DNA of 64,000 nt from Terracoccus luteus (GTDB taxonomy: Bacteria; Actinomycetota; Actinomycetes; Actinomycetales; Dermatophilaceae). The notes beneath the pieces are model-generated. The model had not been told where the DNA came from and made no database searches. It worked only from the letters and a program-made list of their open reading frames with translations. Shown piece by piece: positions 51,773 through 62,580 of this stretch. Made by a program: the position numbers and the translations under genes. Every line of letters starts with the position of its first letter. Within the stretch, counting starts at the first letter, position 1. The DNA lies in NCBI RefSeq assembly GCF_003635045.1, contig NZ_RBXT01000001.1, positions 1,798,001-1,862,000 on the forward strand, in the 5' to 3' direction.

Positions 51773-54028
51773 GTGCGTTCCCCCTCCTCCGCCGCGGCCA
51801 CCGACCGCGGCTCGGCACCCGGTGCCGCCCCCGACGCGTCGGGCTCCCCCTCCCCTCGTGGGCCGCTGACCCGGCTCGGCGGCACCATCGGCCGCCACCC
51901 GCTGCGGTGGGTGCTCGCCTGGGTGCTCGTGGCGGTCGCGTCGTTCGCCGTCGCCGTGGGCGGCGTGACGGGCGAGTCGCTCTTCGACCGGCTGCAGTCG
52001 GGCGCACCCAGCGTCGACAGCGAGGCCCAGCGGGCGAACGACGTCATCGCGTCGGTCGAGCCGACCCTGTCGACCCTCACCCTGCAGGTGAGCGGCGCCG
52101 ACCTCACCGACCCGGCCGAGGTGCGCGCGGGCGCGCAGGCCACGGCCGCGATCCGCGACATCCCCGGCGTGGCCGGCATCCAGTCGCCGCTGCTCGCGCA
52201 GGGCGGGCCCGACGACCCGTCGGTGCGCAGCCTCGTCGGTGACGGCCGGGTCGACTCGGGCAGGTTCGCCACCGTCGTGCAGTTCGACGAGGGGCTCGAC
52301 GCCGACCGGCAGGCGACCGCCGAGGCCGAGGCCGAGAAGGCCCTCCTCGGCGTCGCCGACCGCATGGGCGCCGAGGGCCAGGTCGGCGGCCTCGGCAAGG
52401 TGCTCGACGCCATCACGAGCACGATCGAGCGCGACCTGGTCCGCGGCGAGGGCATCGCCCTGCCGCTGACGTTCGTCGTCATGTTCTTCGTCTTCGGCGG
52501 CTTCGTCGCCGCAGGCATGCCGATCGTCGGGGCGGTCGTCTCGATCGGCGGAGCGCTGCTGTCGCTCTTCGGCTTCTCGCACCTGCTCGACCTCGACGCG
52601 ACCGTCGTCAACATCGTCACGCTGCTCGGCCTCGGGCTGTCCATCGACTACGGGCTGCTCACGGTGAGCCGGTTCCGCGAGGAGCTCGTCGCGGTGCGCC
52701 GCCACCGCGTGCCCGACCGCGACGACGTCGTGCGCGCCGCCGAGCGCACGGTGGCGACGGCCGGGCGCACCGTGCTCTTCTCCGGCCTCACCGTCGCCAT
52801 CGCCCTGTCGGGGCTGCTCGTCTTCGAGGCCGACATCATGAAGGCCCTCGGCCTGGCCGGCGTCAGCGTCGTCGTCGTCGGCATGGTCGTCTCCGTCACG
52901 CTCGTCCCCGCCCTCGCCGTGCTGGGAGCCAGGCGCCTCGCCCGCAACGCCACCGTGACGGCATCCGACACGGGGGTGTTCTCGCGGCTGGCCCACGGGG
53001 TGCAGCGACGTCCGGTGCTCGTCATCGTCGGCTGCGTCGCCGTGCTCGTGACGCTCGCGCTGCCGACGCTCGGCATCAAGCTGACGTCGTCGGGCACCGA
53101 GCTGCTGCCCCGCGACGCCCAGATGCGCGTCTTCTTCGACCGGCTCGAGGCCGACTACCCGGCGCTGTCGGCGCCCGCGGTCACCGTCGTCGCCGAGACC
53201 GCCGACACCGCCGCCGTGACGCGCTGGGCCCAGGACGACCTGCGCGACCAGCCTGGCGTGACCGGCGTGACGGTGCGCCCGCTCGGCGGCCGGTACACCC
53301 TCGTCGGGGCGCAGGTGCAGGGCGAACCGCTCTCTCAGCAGGCGCAGGACGTCGTGCACCACGTGCGCGAGACGCGCACCGACTTCCCCACCCTCGTCAC
53401 CGGCCAGGCCGCCGGGCAGATCGACTTCCTCGAGTCGATGGGGCACCGCGCGCCCTACGCGGTGCTGCTCGTCGTGCTCGGCACCTTCGTGCTGCTCTTC
53501 CTCATGACGGGGTCGGTCGTCGTGCCCGTCAAGGCCCTGGTGCTCAACGTCATCTCGCTCGGGGCGGCGCTCGGCATCGTCGTCTGGATCTTCCAGAGCC
53601 CACACCTCGAGGGGCTGCTCGCGTTCTCGTCGGTCGGTGCCGTCGAGTCGCTCGTCCCCTTCCTCGTGCTCGCCTTCGGCTTCGGCCTGTCGATGGACTA
53701 CGAGGTCTTCCTGCTCTCCCGCATCACCGAGTACCACCACCAGGGGTTCGAGAACGACCGCGCCGTGTCGCTCGGGCTGCAGCGCACCGGGCGCATCATC
53801 ACGTCGGCGGCCCTGCTCATCGTCATCGTCTTCGCCGGGTTCATCGCCGGCGACATCCTCATCATCAAGGAGATGGGTCTCGCCCTCGTCGCCGCCGTCG
53901 TCGTCGACTCGACGATCGTGCGCATGCTGCTCGTGCCCGCCACGATGACGCTCCTGGGCAGCTGGAACTGGTGGGCTCCCGCGCCGCTCAAGCGGATCCA
54001 CGCCCGTTTCGGGATCAGCGAGACGTGA
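51773..54028 (+). CDS. MMPL/RND-family transporter
   Basis: A 751-residue membrane protein with 12 predicted TMs in two repeats, each with a periplasmic-like loop after TM1/TM7. RND-type charged motifs are seen in LGLGLSIDYGLLTVSRFREE and FGLSMDYEVFLLSRITEYHHQG, the twin Ser-x-Asp-Tyr pair used for proton coupling in MmpL proteins. The GTG is preceded by GGAAGG. Such proteins export lipids or drugs, with no substrate hint here. The GNAT gene overlaps its stop. Confidence 0.9.
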   Translation: MRSPSSAAATDRGSAPGAAPDASGSPSPRGPLTRLGGTIGRHPLRWVLAWVLVAVASFAVAVGGVTGESLFDRLQSGAPSVDSEAQRANDVIASVEPTLSTLTLQVSGADLTDPAEVRAGAQATAAIRDIPGVAGIQSPLLAQGGPDDPSVRSLVGDGRVDSGRFATVVQFDEGLDADRQATAEAEAEKALLGVADRMGAEGQVGGLGKVLDAITSTIERDLVRGEGIALPLTFVVMFFVFGGFVAAGMPIVGAVVSIGGALLSLFGFSHLLDLDATVVNIVTLLGLGLSIDYGLLTVSRFREELVAVRRHRVPDRDDVVRAAERTVATAGRTVLFSGLTVAIALSGLLVFEADIMKALGLAGVSVVVVGMVVSVTLVPALAVLGARRLARNATVTASDTGVFSRLAHGVQRRPVLVIVGCVAVLVTLALPTLGIKLTSSGTELLPRDAQMRVFFDRLEADYPALSAPAVTVVAETADTAAVTRWAQDDLRDQPGVTGVTVRPLGGRYTLVGAQVQGEPLSQQAQDVVHHVRETRTDFPTLVTGQAAGQIDFLESMGHRAPYAVLLVVLGTFVLLFLMTGSVVVPVKALVLNVISLGAALGIVVWIFQSPHLEGLLAFSSVGAVESLVPFLVLAFGFGLSMDYEVFLLSRITEYHHQGFENDRAVSLGLQRTGRIITSAALLIVIVFAGFIAGDILIIKEMGLALVAAVVVDSTIVRMLLVPATMTLLGSWNWWAPAPLKRIHARFGISET

Positions 54029-54870
54029 GCGACGGCACCACCCCGGCGGCGGGCACGGCCCCGTTCGTCACGCGGCACGGCCACGCCGCCCTGCTCGAGG
54101 CCACCGGCGACCACCCGTTCGTGCGCTACGACGTCCCCTCGGCGCTGGCCGAGACGTGGTGGCAGAGCGCGGAGGCCGGTGGGCCGGGTGCCGGCGCGGG
54201 TGGTCGTCCGGGCGCGGTGGCGTTCCGTCGGACGCGGCACACGGGTCGGCACCTCGTCAGCCTGCTCGGCGACGACGCGGGCGTCGCCCGCCTCATCGAC
54301 GCGCTGCCCGAGCTGGCGCGCGAGGCCCGGCTCTCGCCCGACGGGCGGGGCGCGGTCGGGGTCAGCGTGCCCCAGCACTTCGAGGCGCTGCTGACCCGTC
54401 GCTACCGGGTGCTGCCCGGGGGTGACTGGGAGTGGTTCTGGACCGACTCGCCCCCGCCGCCGGACGGTCGCGCGGCTGCCCGGGTCGTCCCGCTCGACGA
54501 CGTCGCCCGCCGGGACGAGGTCACGGCCTTCCTCGCTGCGCACTCCCCCACCGCCGACACCGCGCCCGGGGGCGGCGAGCGGTGGTTCGCCGTGCTGTCG
54601 GGCGCCGGGTCGCTCGAGGCGGTCGCCGCGCTGGGACGCACCTCCGCCGGGGCGCCGCACGTCTCGTCGGTCGCGGTCGACGGTGCGCTGCGCGGGCGAG
54701 GCCTCGGCCGCGCCGTCGTCGCGGCGGTCACCCGGGTGGCGGTCGAGGAGTCGGGCGTCTGCACCCTCGGCATGTACTCGCACAACGTCGTCGCCCGAGG
54801 TCTCTACCGGTCGCTCGGCTACCACGACGCGTGCGCCTGGGCCGGGCGGTCGGTCGTCCTGCCCGACTGA
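54025..54870 (+). CDS. GNAT-family N-acetyltransferase
   Basis: A 281-residue protein coupled to the MMPL gene (GTGA). The C-terminal half holds the acetyl-CoA fold: HVSSVAVDGALRGRGLGRAVVAAVTRVAVEE, with R-G-x-G-L-G as the pyrophosphate loop (motif A), then YSHNVVARGLYRSLGYH. The first 140 residues look like a degenerate second GNAT-like domain. The substrate is unknown; coupling suggests a functional link with the transporter. Confidence 0.82.
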   Translation: MSDGTTPAAGTAPFVTRHGHAALLEATGDHPFVRYDVPSALAETWWQSAEAGGPGAGAGGRPGAVAFRRTRHTGRHLVSLLGDDAGVARLIDALPELAREARLSPDGRGAVGVSVPQHFEALLTRRYRVLPGGDWEWFWTDSPPPPDGRAAARVVPLDDVARRDEVTAFLAAHSPTADTAPGGGERWFAVLSGAGSLEAVAALGRTSAGAPHVSSVAVDGALRGRGLGRAVVAAVTRVAVEESGVCTLGMYSHNVVARGLYRSLGYHDACAWAGRSVVLPD

Positions 54871-54926
54871 GCGCTGACCGGCATCCGGCCCGCTCGTCTC
54901 CGTCAGCGGCGCGCGCGGTACCGGTC

Positions 54927-55083
54927 CGTCAACTGGCCGATCAACTGGCAGACGCTGCTGCCACGACGACACCGGATGCCGGTTGATCCGCCAGCTGATC
55001 GCAGGCGCCGACTGATGTCGCATTTCATGTCGCACGTCATGTCGCGCCGTCCGGCGTCAGAACCCCACCCACCGCGACATGAC
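54927..55083. repeat. Clustered 12-bp direct repeats and dyads between convergent genes
   Basis: TCAACTGGCCGA/TCAACTGGCAGA are 12-bp tandem copies (54929-54952), partly mirrored by GTTGATCCGCCAGCTGATC downstream. Then ATGTCGC recurs three times with 12-bp period (55015, 55027, 55039), and GTCATGTCGCG (55036-55046) is matched by CGCGACATGAC (55073-55083), a perfect 11-bp dyad with a 26-nt spacer. It may serve as bidirectional terminator or as binding sites. Confidence 0.7.
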
Positions 55084-55148
55084 CCGCGGCATGACCTGGG
55101 ACGTCACGCACACCGGGCCAGGGCCCGACACCGGACAGACGCGGTCGG

Positions 55149-56561
55149 TCAGGCGTGCTCCTGCCGGCCGCCGAGCGGCTCGGCGCCGGTGACGCGCGCC
55201 TCCTGGCGGTCGACCATGCCGAACGAGACGTCGTCCGGATGCCGGCCGGCGAGCGCCCAGTCGGTCAGCAGCCGGGCGCGGCGCTTCGCCGTCGGGAGGG
55301 CGTACCAGTGGTAGCCGACCGTGACGAGCTTGGCCAGCCGGCCCTTGAGCGCGATCCCCAGCGGCCGGGCCGCGGCGTCAGGGCCGCCGAGGTCGACGAC
55401 AAGGCCGAGGTCGCGGTGCCGGTAGGGCGTGCGCAGCTGTCCGGCGAGGTCGGCGAGCACGTTGCGGGCGACGGCGTTGCCCTGCCGCATGGCGTGCTGG
55501 GCCGTCGGGGCGCAGAGCGGGCGCTTGCCGTCGTCATCGCGGTCAGCGGTGACGTCGGGCACGGCCGCCGCGTCGCCGATGGCGTAGATCTCGGGGTGGC
55601 CGGGCACGCCGAGGTCGGTATCGACGACGAGGCGGCCCTTGGTCGTCGGCAGCCCGAGCGTCGCGACGAGGGGGTTGCCGGTGACCCCGGCGCACCAGAC
55701 GACGGTCGAGCACTCGAGGGTCGAGCCGTCGGTGAGGTCGACGGCGTCCTCCCGGACGTGGGCCAGGCTCGTCTCGAGCCGCACGTCGACCCCGCGGCGC
55801 TCGAGCAGGGCGAGGGCGTCGTCGCCGAGGTGCTGGCCTAGCTCGGGCATGACCTTGGGCGCCATGTCGAGCAGCACCCAGCGCACCTCGTCGTCGCCGA
55901 TCATCGGGAACACGGGGCGGAGCCCGTCGGTGAGCAGCGCCATCTGGGCGACGAGCTCGGTGCCCGCGTAGCCGGCTCCGACGACGACGAAGGTCAGCAG
56001 TGCCCGGCGCTCGTCGGGCGTGCGCAGCTCGCTCGCCGCCTGCAGCCGGCCGAGCACGTGGTCGCGCAGGAACATCGCCTGGGCGACGGTCTTGAAGCCG
56101 ATGGCGTGCTCCGCGAGGCCGGGCACGTCGACGAGCCGCGACACCGAGCCGGGGGCGAGCACGAGGATGTCGTAGTCGACCTCGGTGCGCTGGCCCGAGG
56201 CCGCCTCGACGACGAGACGCCTGTTCTCGACGTCGACCTCGGTGGCGAGTCCCCGACGGACCCGCACACCGTCGAGCGTCGTCGTCAGGGGCACGGCCAC
56301 CGTGCGCGGCTCGACATTGCCGACGGCGACGTCGGGCAGCAGCGGCTGGTAGAGCATGGCGTCGCCCTCGCTGACGAGCTCGACCACCGCGTCGTGCTCG
56401 CGCGCCTTGCGGCCGAGGCGCCGGGCGGCGAAGTAGCCGCCGAAGCCACCGCCGACGACGACCACCCGCCGGCGCCGGGTGGCCTCGGCAGCGGAGGTGC
56501 CGACGGCCACGGGGGCGTCGTCATGGTCGGGCTCGGGCGAGGTGCTGCGCTCGTCGGTCAC
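55149..56561 (-). CDS. NAD(P)/FAD-dependent oxidoreductase, type II NADH dehydrogenase-like
   Basis: A 470-residue two-dinucleotide-fold flavoprotein. FAD motif RRRVVVVGGGFGGYFAARRLG (residues 31-50), second NAD motif FVVVGAGYAGTELVAQMA, and the C-terminal FAD contact IYAIGDAAAVPD. TAQHAMRQGNAVARN and a membrane-binding hydrophobic tail (KLVTVGYHWYALP) match NDH-2. It would feed electrons from NADH to menaquinone without pumping protons. TACGAC sits 6 nt before its GTG (weak leaderless match). Confidence 0.9.
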   Translation of the reverse strand: MTDERSTSPEPDHDDAPVAVGTSAAEATRRRRVVVVGGGFGGYFAARRLGRKAREHDAVVELVSEGDAMLYQPLLPDVAVGNVEPRTVAVPLTTTLDGVRVRRGLATEVDVENRRLVVEAASGQRTEVDYDILVLAPGSVSRLVDVPGLAEHAIGFKTVAQAMFLRDHVLGRLQAASELRTPDERRALLTFVVVGAGYAGTELVAQMALLTDGLRPVFPMIGDDEVRWVLLDMAPKVMPELGQHLGDDALALLERRGVDVRLETSLAHVREDAVDLTDGSTLECSTVVWCAGVTGNPLVATLGLPTTKGRLVVDTDLGVPGHPEIYAIGDAAAVPDVTADRDDDGKRPLCAPTAQHAMRQGNAVARNVLADLAGQLRTPYRHRDLGLVVDLGGPDAAARPLGIALKGRLAKLVTVGYHWYALPTAKRRARLLTDWALAGRHPDDVSFGMVDRQEARVTGAEPLGGRQEHA

Positions 56562-56607
56562 GGTCCGGTCGTACCCGCCGGACCGTCCGACGGGTCGGCC
56601 CGTCTCG

Positions 56608-58359
56608 TCAGGGGCGCAGCGTGTCGGCGACGAACACGCCGTTGACCGAACGCAGCCGACGGTCGTAGGTCGACGTCGTCCCGTCGGCCGAGCGCGTCAC
56701 CACCCGCGCCTGGCTCCTCGTGTCCGCCGTGGCGTGCCGCTCCTCGCGGGGGCCGCCGTAGATCCACGCGGCCTCACCCGAGTACCAGCTCGTCTCGAGC
56801 CGCGAGTCGACCAACGCGCCCGAGCGACGGCTCTCGGCGCTCTCGCGCCACAGGATCGTGAGGTCCCCCGTCACGTCGTAGGCCCCGTCGATGCCGGGGT
56901 GCGGGTGGAAGCCGAGCGTGCCGTCCTTGGTGTAGCGCCGCTCGACCCGCTCCACGACCGGGGCGCCGCCCCCGGTGCGCGTGCTGACGGTCTGGCGGTC
57001 GAGCCACGAGGCCTTGAGCACGTCGTCCTCCTCGCCCGCCGTCCACGTGTGGTCGGAGCGGTTCTCGAGCGACCGCTGGACCGACGTGGTGACGACACCG
57101 GCGCTCGTCGAGAGGGTCCCGATGGCGGTGAACGCCCGGGTGCCGGTCAGCGCGACCGAGCCGCCCGAGCCCGCCTCCCCCGTCACCGTGGCGTCGACGC
57201 GCGGGTCGGCGGGAGGCGCGACGGCGGTCGTCCCGGTGACGACGCGGCTGCCGGCATCCCGCCACACCTTGAAGCGTGGGCTGAGGGTCCAGCCCGACTG
57301 GCCCTCGGGCAGGCCGACGACCGACACCCGCACGTCGTGCGCCCGGCCGTCGTTGAGCCGCGCGAGGAACGGCGTCAGGTCGTAGCCCAGCGGCGGGATG
57401 TCGAACGCCTTCGGCGATGGCGTCGTGTACCAGAGGAAGGGGTTGCTCCACCCGCCCGTGTAGACGACCGGGTAGGGCGCGGCGACCCCGGCCAGCTGCC
57501 CGTCGATGCTGACGTCGACCTCGCGGTACGGCAGGCCGTCGGCGCACGAGTAGCCCGTGCCCGCAGGCGCGCTCGTGTCCCAGAACTCCTCGCACCCGCC
57601 GCCCGACCCGGTGGCGAAGACCTCGGCGACGAGTCGCGTCGAGTTGCGCGGGACGGTGACCCTGCCGGTGAGGTCGGTGCCGTCGCGACCCTGGTCGGCC
57701 AGCGGCAGCACGCGGTCAGCCGTCTGCGCCTTCGGAGCGCCGCGGCCGGTGACGTAGAAGTCGAGGTCGACGGTGACGTCGAGCACGCCCGTGTACGTGT
57801 CGTCGACGACGTTGCCGATGAACATCGACACCTGCTGCGGCGAGCGCAGCAGCGGCACGAGGTCGGTGACGTCCTTCTCGACGTCCCACGTGATCCCGGT
57901 CGGGCTGGGCTCCGGGGTCGAGAGGGTGAGGGCGCGCACGCCGCCGATGTCGAGGTAGCCGAGCCGGTCGAACTGACGCCCGGCCACGGACCCCTGCAAC
58001 CGCATGACGACCTTCGACCACCCGCCTGCGCACGCCGCCGGCGGGGTGAAGTCCTGCGTGAAGACGTCGAAGTTCGTGAAGGCGTGGTCGACGATGCGCA
58101 CCGTGCACCTCCGCGTGCCCGGCACCGCGACCGGCGGCTCCGGCGTGCGCGGGTCGTCCCACGCCGCCGCGTACTCCGGTGGCGGGGTGACCCGAGCCGA
58201 GGATGCCGGGTGGCCCGGCGCCGTCGCCATCGCGTTCGGCGGTGGGCTTGAGTCGGACGGCGCCGCGCTGGCCGCAGCGGGCACCAGGCCGGCGGCGGCC
58301 ACGACCGCAGCGGCAGCGACGACCAACGACGACAACCGGACCCGCGCGCTTCGACTCAC
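56608..58359 (-). CDS. Secreted PNGase A-like peptide-N4-asparagine amidase
   Basis: A 583-residue exported protein: signal SRSARVRLSSLVVAAAAVVAAAG ending ASAAP. It resembles peptide-N4-(N-acetyl-beta-glucosaminyl)asparagine amidase A (the plant/fungal PNGase A fold). Matching stretches in order: WSKVVMRLQGSVAGRQFDRLG, ALTLSTPEPSPTGITWDVEKDVT, FIGNVVDDTYTG, EVFATGSGGGCEEFWDTS, VVYTGGWSNPFLWY and DIPPLGYDLTPFLARLNDGRAHDV. It would cut N-glycans from glycoproteins outside the cell. TACGTT stands 6 nt before the GTG. Family membership is clear; activity is inferred. Confidence 0.85.
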   Translation of the reverse strand: MSRSARVRLSSLVVAAAAVVAAAGLVPAAASAAPSDSSPPPNAMATAPGHPASSARVTPPPEYAAAWDDPRTPEPPVAVPGTRRCTVRIVDHAFTNFDVFTQDFTPPAACAGGWSKVVMRLQGSVAGRQFDRLGYLDIGGVRALTLSTPEPSPTGITWDVEKDVTDLVPLLRSPQQVSMFIGNVVDDTYTGVLDVTVDLDFYVTGRGAPKAQTADRVLPLADQGRDGTDLTGRVTVPRNSTRLVAEVFATGSGGGCEEFWDTSAPAGTGYSCADGLPYREVDVSIDGQLAGVAAPYPVVYTGGWSNPFLWYTTPSPKAFDIPPLGYDLTPFLARLNDGRAHDVRVSVVGLPEGQSGWTLSPRFKVWRDAGSRVVTGTTAVAPPADPRVDATVTGEAGSGGSVALTGTRAFTAIGTLSTSAGVVTTSVQRSLENRSDHTWTAGEEDDVLKASWLDRQTVSTRTGGGAPVVERVERRYTKDGTLGFHPHPGIDGAYDVTGDLTILWRESAESRRSGALVDSRLETSWYSGEAAWIYGGPREERHATADTRSQARVVTRSADGTTSTYDRRLRSVNGVFVADTLRP

Positions 58360-58365
58360 GGTCGC

Positions 58366-58371
58366 AACGTA
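58366..58371 (-). promoter_or_regulatory. -10-like TACGTT before the PNGase A-like gene
   Basis: TACGTT is separated from the GTG by exactly 6 nt. Confidence 0.45.
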
Positions 58372-58455
58372 GACCCGACCGGCGACACCCGCGACCCGAG
58401 CGGCCGCGGGTGTCGTGACCCGACCTCAGCCGGCCTGAGCCGACCTCAGCCGACG

Positions 58456-60255
<1,800 letters not shown>

Positions 60256-60321
60256 GGGAGGTCCTTCGGTTCTGGCGGGGCGGTGGTCGGTGCCGGTCGC
60301 GCGGGCGGCCGAGCGCCCCCA

Positions 60322-60327
60322 ATAGTA
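60322..60327 (-). promoter_or_regulatory. Candidate -10 hexamer TACTAT of aspS
   Basis: TACTAT about 65 nt before the aspS GTG is the closest to consensus -10 in this GC-rich gap. The -35 is not evident. Confidence 0.4.
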
Positions 60328-60430
60328 CGGACGCCCACCGGCCCCCACGAACCGCGCGGCGCCCGCTCACGAAACGCTCACGATCGTGGCCCCGCGTCGG
60401 TCGCCGGGCGGTCGCGCGCCGGCCCTGACG

Positions 60431-60436
60431 TAGCGT
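60431..60436 (+). promoter_or_regulatory. -10-like TAGCGT before the LolA-like gene
   Basis: TAGCGT is separated from the ATG by exactly 6 nt, giving a transcript starting at or next to the gene. Confidence 0.45.
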
Positions 60437-60442
60437 GCCGAC

Positions 60443-61594
60443 ATGGAGCGCGCGTGGCGGTGGGGCGTCGTGGCCGCCGTCGTCGCGGCCCTCGTCGCGC
60501 TGCCGTCGGCCGTCGGCGCGTGGCCCGCTGGACAGGGTGAGCCGGATGCCGGCCGCCTCCTCGAGCGCGTCCGCGCGGCCTCGGGCTCCCCCTACGAGGG
60601 CCTGGCCGAGACCACCGGCGCCCTCGGGCTGCCCGTCACCGACGGCCTCGCCGACGTCGCCTCGCTGCTCGGCGGGCGGACGCAGCAACGGGTGTGGTGG
60701 CGCTCGGCCGACGACTGGCGCAGCGACGTGCTGACCCCCACGGGCGAGGAGAGCACGCGCGAGACCGCGACCGGTCGCGTCGTCTGGGACTACGAGGCGA
60801 ACCGGGCGGTGGTCGGCGACGGCGTCGGCAGTGGGGGCACTGCGGGCGGCCGGGGCTCCCCCGGCACCGCGTCGGTTCGGCTACCCCGCGCGGCCGACAC
60901 CCTGCCGCCGTCGCTCGCCGCCCGGCTGCTGTCGGACGCGACGGCCGGGCAGGTGGGCACGCTGCCGTCGGCGTTCGTGGCCGGCCGGGCCGCCGACGGG
61001 CTGCGCCTGACGCCCGGCGAGCCGCTCGGCAGCGTCGACCGGGTCGACGTCTGGGCCGACCGCGCGTCGGGCGTGGCCGTGCGCGTCGAGGTCTACGGCC
61101 GGGGTGCCGACCGCCCCGCCCTCGCCTCGACCTTCCTCGACTTCTCCGACGCGCGACCCGCTTCCGCGACGACGGCCTTCACCCCTCCCCCCGGCGCTCG
61201 GGTCCGCCAGGCCGTCGACACCGGCCTGTCCGACCTGCTCGGGTCGAGCTACGGCTGGACCCGGGGCGGCGAGCTGCCCGAGCGGCTGGCCGGCTTCGCA
61301 CGCGTGACCTCGACCGGCGGTCTCGAGCGGGTCGGCGAGTACGGCCGCGGCGTGACCCGGTTCGCCGTCGCCCTGCTGCCCGACCCGCAGGCGTCGTCGC
61401 TGCGGCGGCAGCTGCTCGCCGTCCCCGGTGCCCGCCGGCTCGAGGGCGGGGTGGCTGTCACCGTCGGCCCGGTCGGCCTCTTCCTCGGTGCCTCGAGCGG
61501 GTCCGGCGAGTCGCCCGTCATCACCGGCACCCTGACGCCCGAGGGCCTGGCCCGCGCGGCCGCCGAGCTGGCCGACCGCGTGGCGTCGTCGTGA
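60443..61594 (+). CDS. Exported LolA/RseB-like protein
   Basis: A 383-residue protein with an N-terminal signal or anchor (WGVVAAVVAALVALPSAVGAW). RVWWRSADDWRSDVLTPTGEESTRET and RVVWDYEANRAVV resemble the beta-barrel-half of LolA, LppX and RseB-type proteins that bind hydrophobic ligands or sense envelope state. A Gly/Ser linker near residue 130 splits two halves. An ABC transporter ATPase gene overlaps its stop (GTGA), then a permease follows, so the three form one unit; it may be the extracytoplasmic partner of that transporter. Confidence 0.7.
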   Translation: MERAWRWGVVAAVVAALVALPSAVGAWPAGQGEPDAGRLLERVRAASGSPYEGLAETTGALGLPVTDGLADVASLLGGRTQQRVWWRSADDWRSDVLTPTGEESTRETATGRVVWDYEANRAVVGDGVGSGGTAGGRGSPGTASVRLPRAADTLPPSLAARLLSDATAGQVGTLPSAFVAGRAADGLRLTPGEPLGSVDRVDVWADRASGVAVRVEVYGRGADRPALASTFLDFSDARPASATTAFTPPPGARVRQAVDTGLSDLLGSSYGWTRGGELPERLAGFARVTSTGGLERVGEYGRGVTRFAVALLPDPQASSLRRQLLAVPGARRLEGGVAVTVGPVGLFLGASSGSGESPVITGTLTPEGLARAAAELADRVASS

Positions 61595-62580
61595 GCGCCG
61601 CCCCGCCCGACGGCACGCTTGACGAGGGTGCGACCACGCCCGGCGATAGCGTCGTCCGCACCACCGGCCTGACCAAGCGGTACGGCGCGCTCACCGCCGT
61701 GGATGCCGTCGACCTCGACGTGCGGGCGGGCGACGTCTACGGCTTCCTCGGGGCCAACGGCTCGGGCAAGACGACGACGGTGCGGTGCCTGCTCGGCCTC
61801 GTGCTGCCGACGTCGGGGCGGGTCGAGCTGCTCGGGCGCGCCATGCCCAGGGCGGCCGCCGAGGTGCTCCCCCGGGTCGGCGCCCTCGTCGAGGGACCCG
61901 CCGCCTACGGGCACCTGTCGGGCCGGGCCAACCTCGAGCTGTCCGACGCCTCCGGTCGCCGGTCCGGGGGCGAGGGCGGGCGGCGGGCCCGACGCAGACG
62001 GGCCGACGAGGCCCTCGACCGGGTGGGGCTCGGCGCCGTGGGCCGTCGGCCGGTGCGCGCCTACTCGCTCGGCATGCGCCAGCGGCTCGGCCTCGCCGCG
62101 GCCCTCATGCGCCGGCCGCGCCTGCTCGTGCTCGACGAGCCGACGAACGGCCTCGACCCGCAGGGCATCCGCGAGATCCGTGAGCTGCTGCTCGAGCTCA
62201 ACCGCACGGGCACGACCGTCTTCCTGTCGAGCCACCTCCTCGCCGAGGTCGAGCAGCTGTGCACCCGCATCGGCCTGCTCGACCGGGGCCGCCTCGTGCT
62301 CGAGGAGCGGCTCGACGTGCTGCAGGCCCCGACCGGTCGGGTCGCCGTCGAGACCACGGACGCCGAGGGCGCCGACCGCGCCGTCACCCTGCTCGGCGAC
62401 GCGGTCGTCTCGCGTACCGGGGTGCGCCTGCTCGTCTCCGGCGCCGACCCGGCCACCGTCACCGAACGCCTCGTCGGGGCGGGCGTGCGCGTACAGGCGG
62501 TGGGGCCCGAGCGGCGCTCGCTCGAGCAGGTCGTGGAGGAGCACACCCGGGCGCGCGCGGCGCAGGAGGTACCGACCTGA
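61591..62580 (+). CDS. ABC transporter ATP-binding protein
   Basis: A 329-residue ATPase of the CcmA/DRA type. Walker A FLGANGSGKTTTVRCLLGL, degenerate signature AYSLGMRQRLGLAAALM, Walker B LLVLDEPTNGLDPQG, H-loop FLSSHLLAEVEQL. A C-terminal 80-residue domain (VAVETTDAEGADRAVTLL) follows, as in drug or bacteriocin exporters. There is an Arg/Gly-rich insert near residue 125. It is coupled to both neighbours by overlaps. Confidence 0.93.
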   Translation: MSAAPPDGTLDEGATTPGDSVVRTTGLTKRYGALTAVDAVDLDVRAGDVYGFLGANGSGKTTTVRCLLGLVLPTSGRVELLGRAMPRAAAEVLPRVGALVEGPAAYGHLSGRANLELSDASGRRSGGEGGRRARRRRADEALDRVGLGAVGRRPVRAYSLGMRQRLGLAAALMRRPRLLVLDEPTNGLDPQGIREIRELLLELNRTGTTVFLSSHLLAEVEQLCTRIGLLDRGRLVLEERLDVLQAPTGRVAVETTDAEGADRAVTLLGDAVVSRTGVRLLVSGADPATVTERLVGAGVRVQAVGPERRSLEQVVEEHTRARAAQEVPT

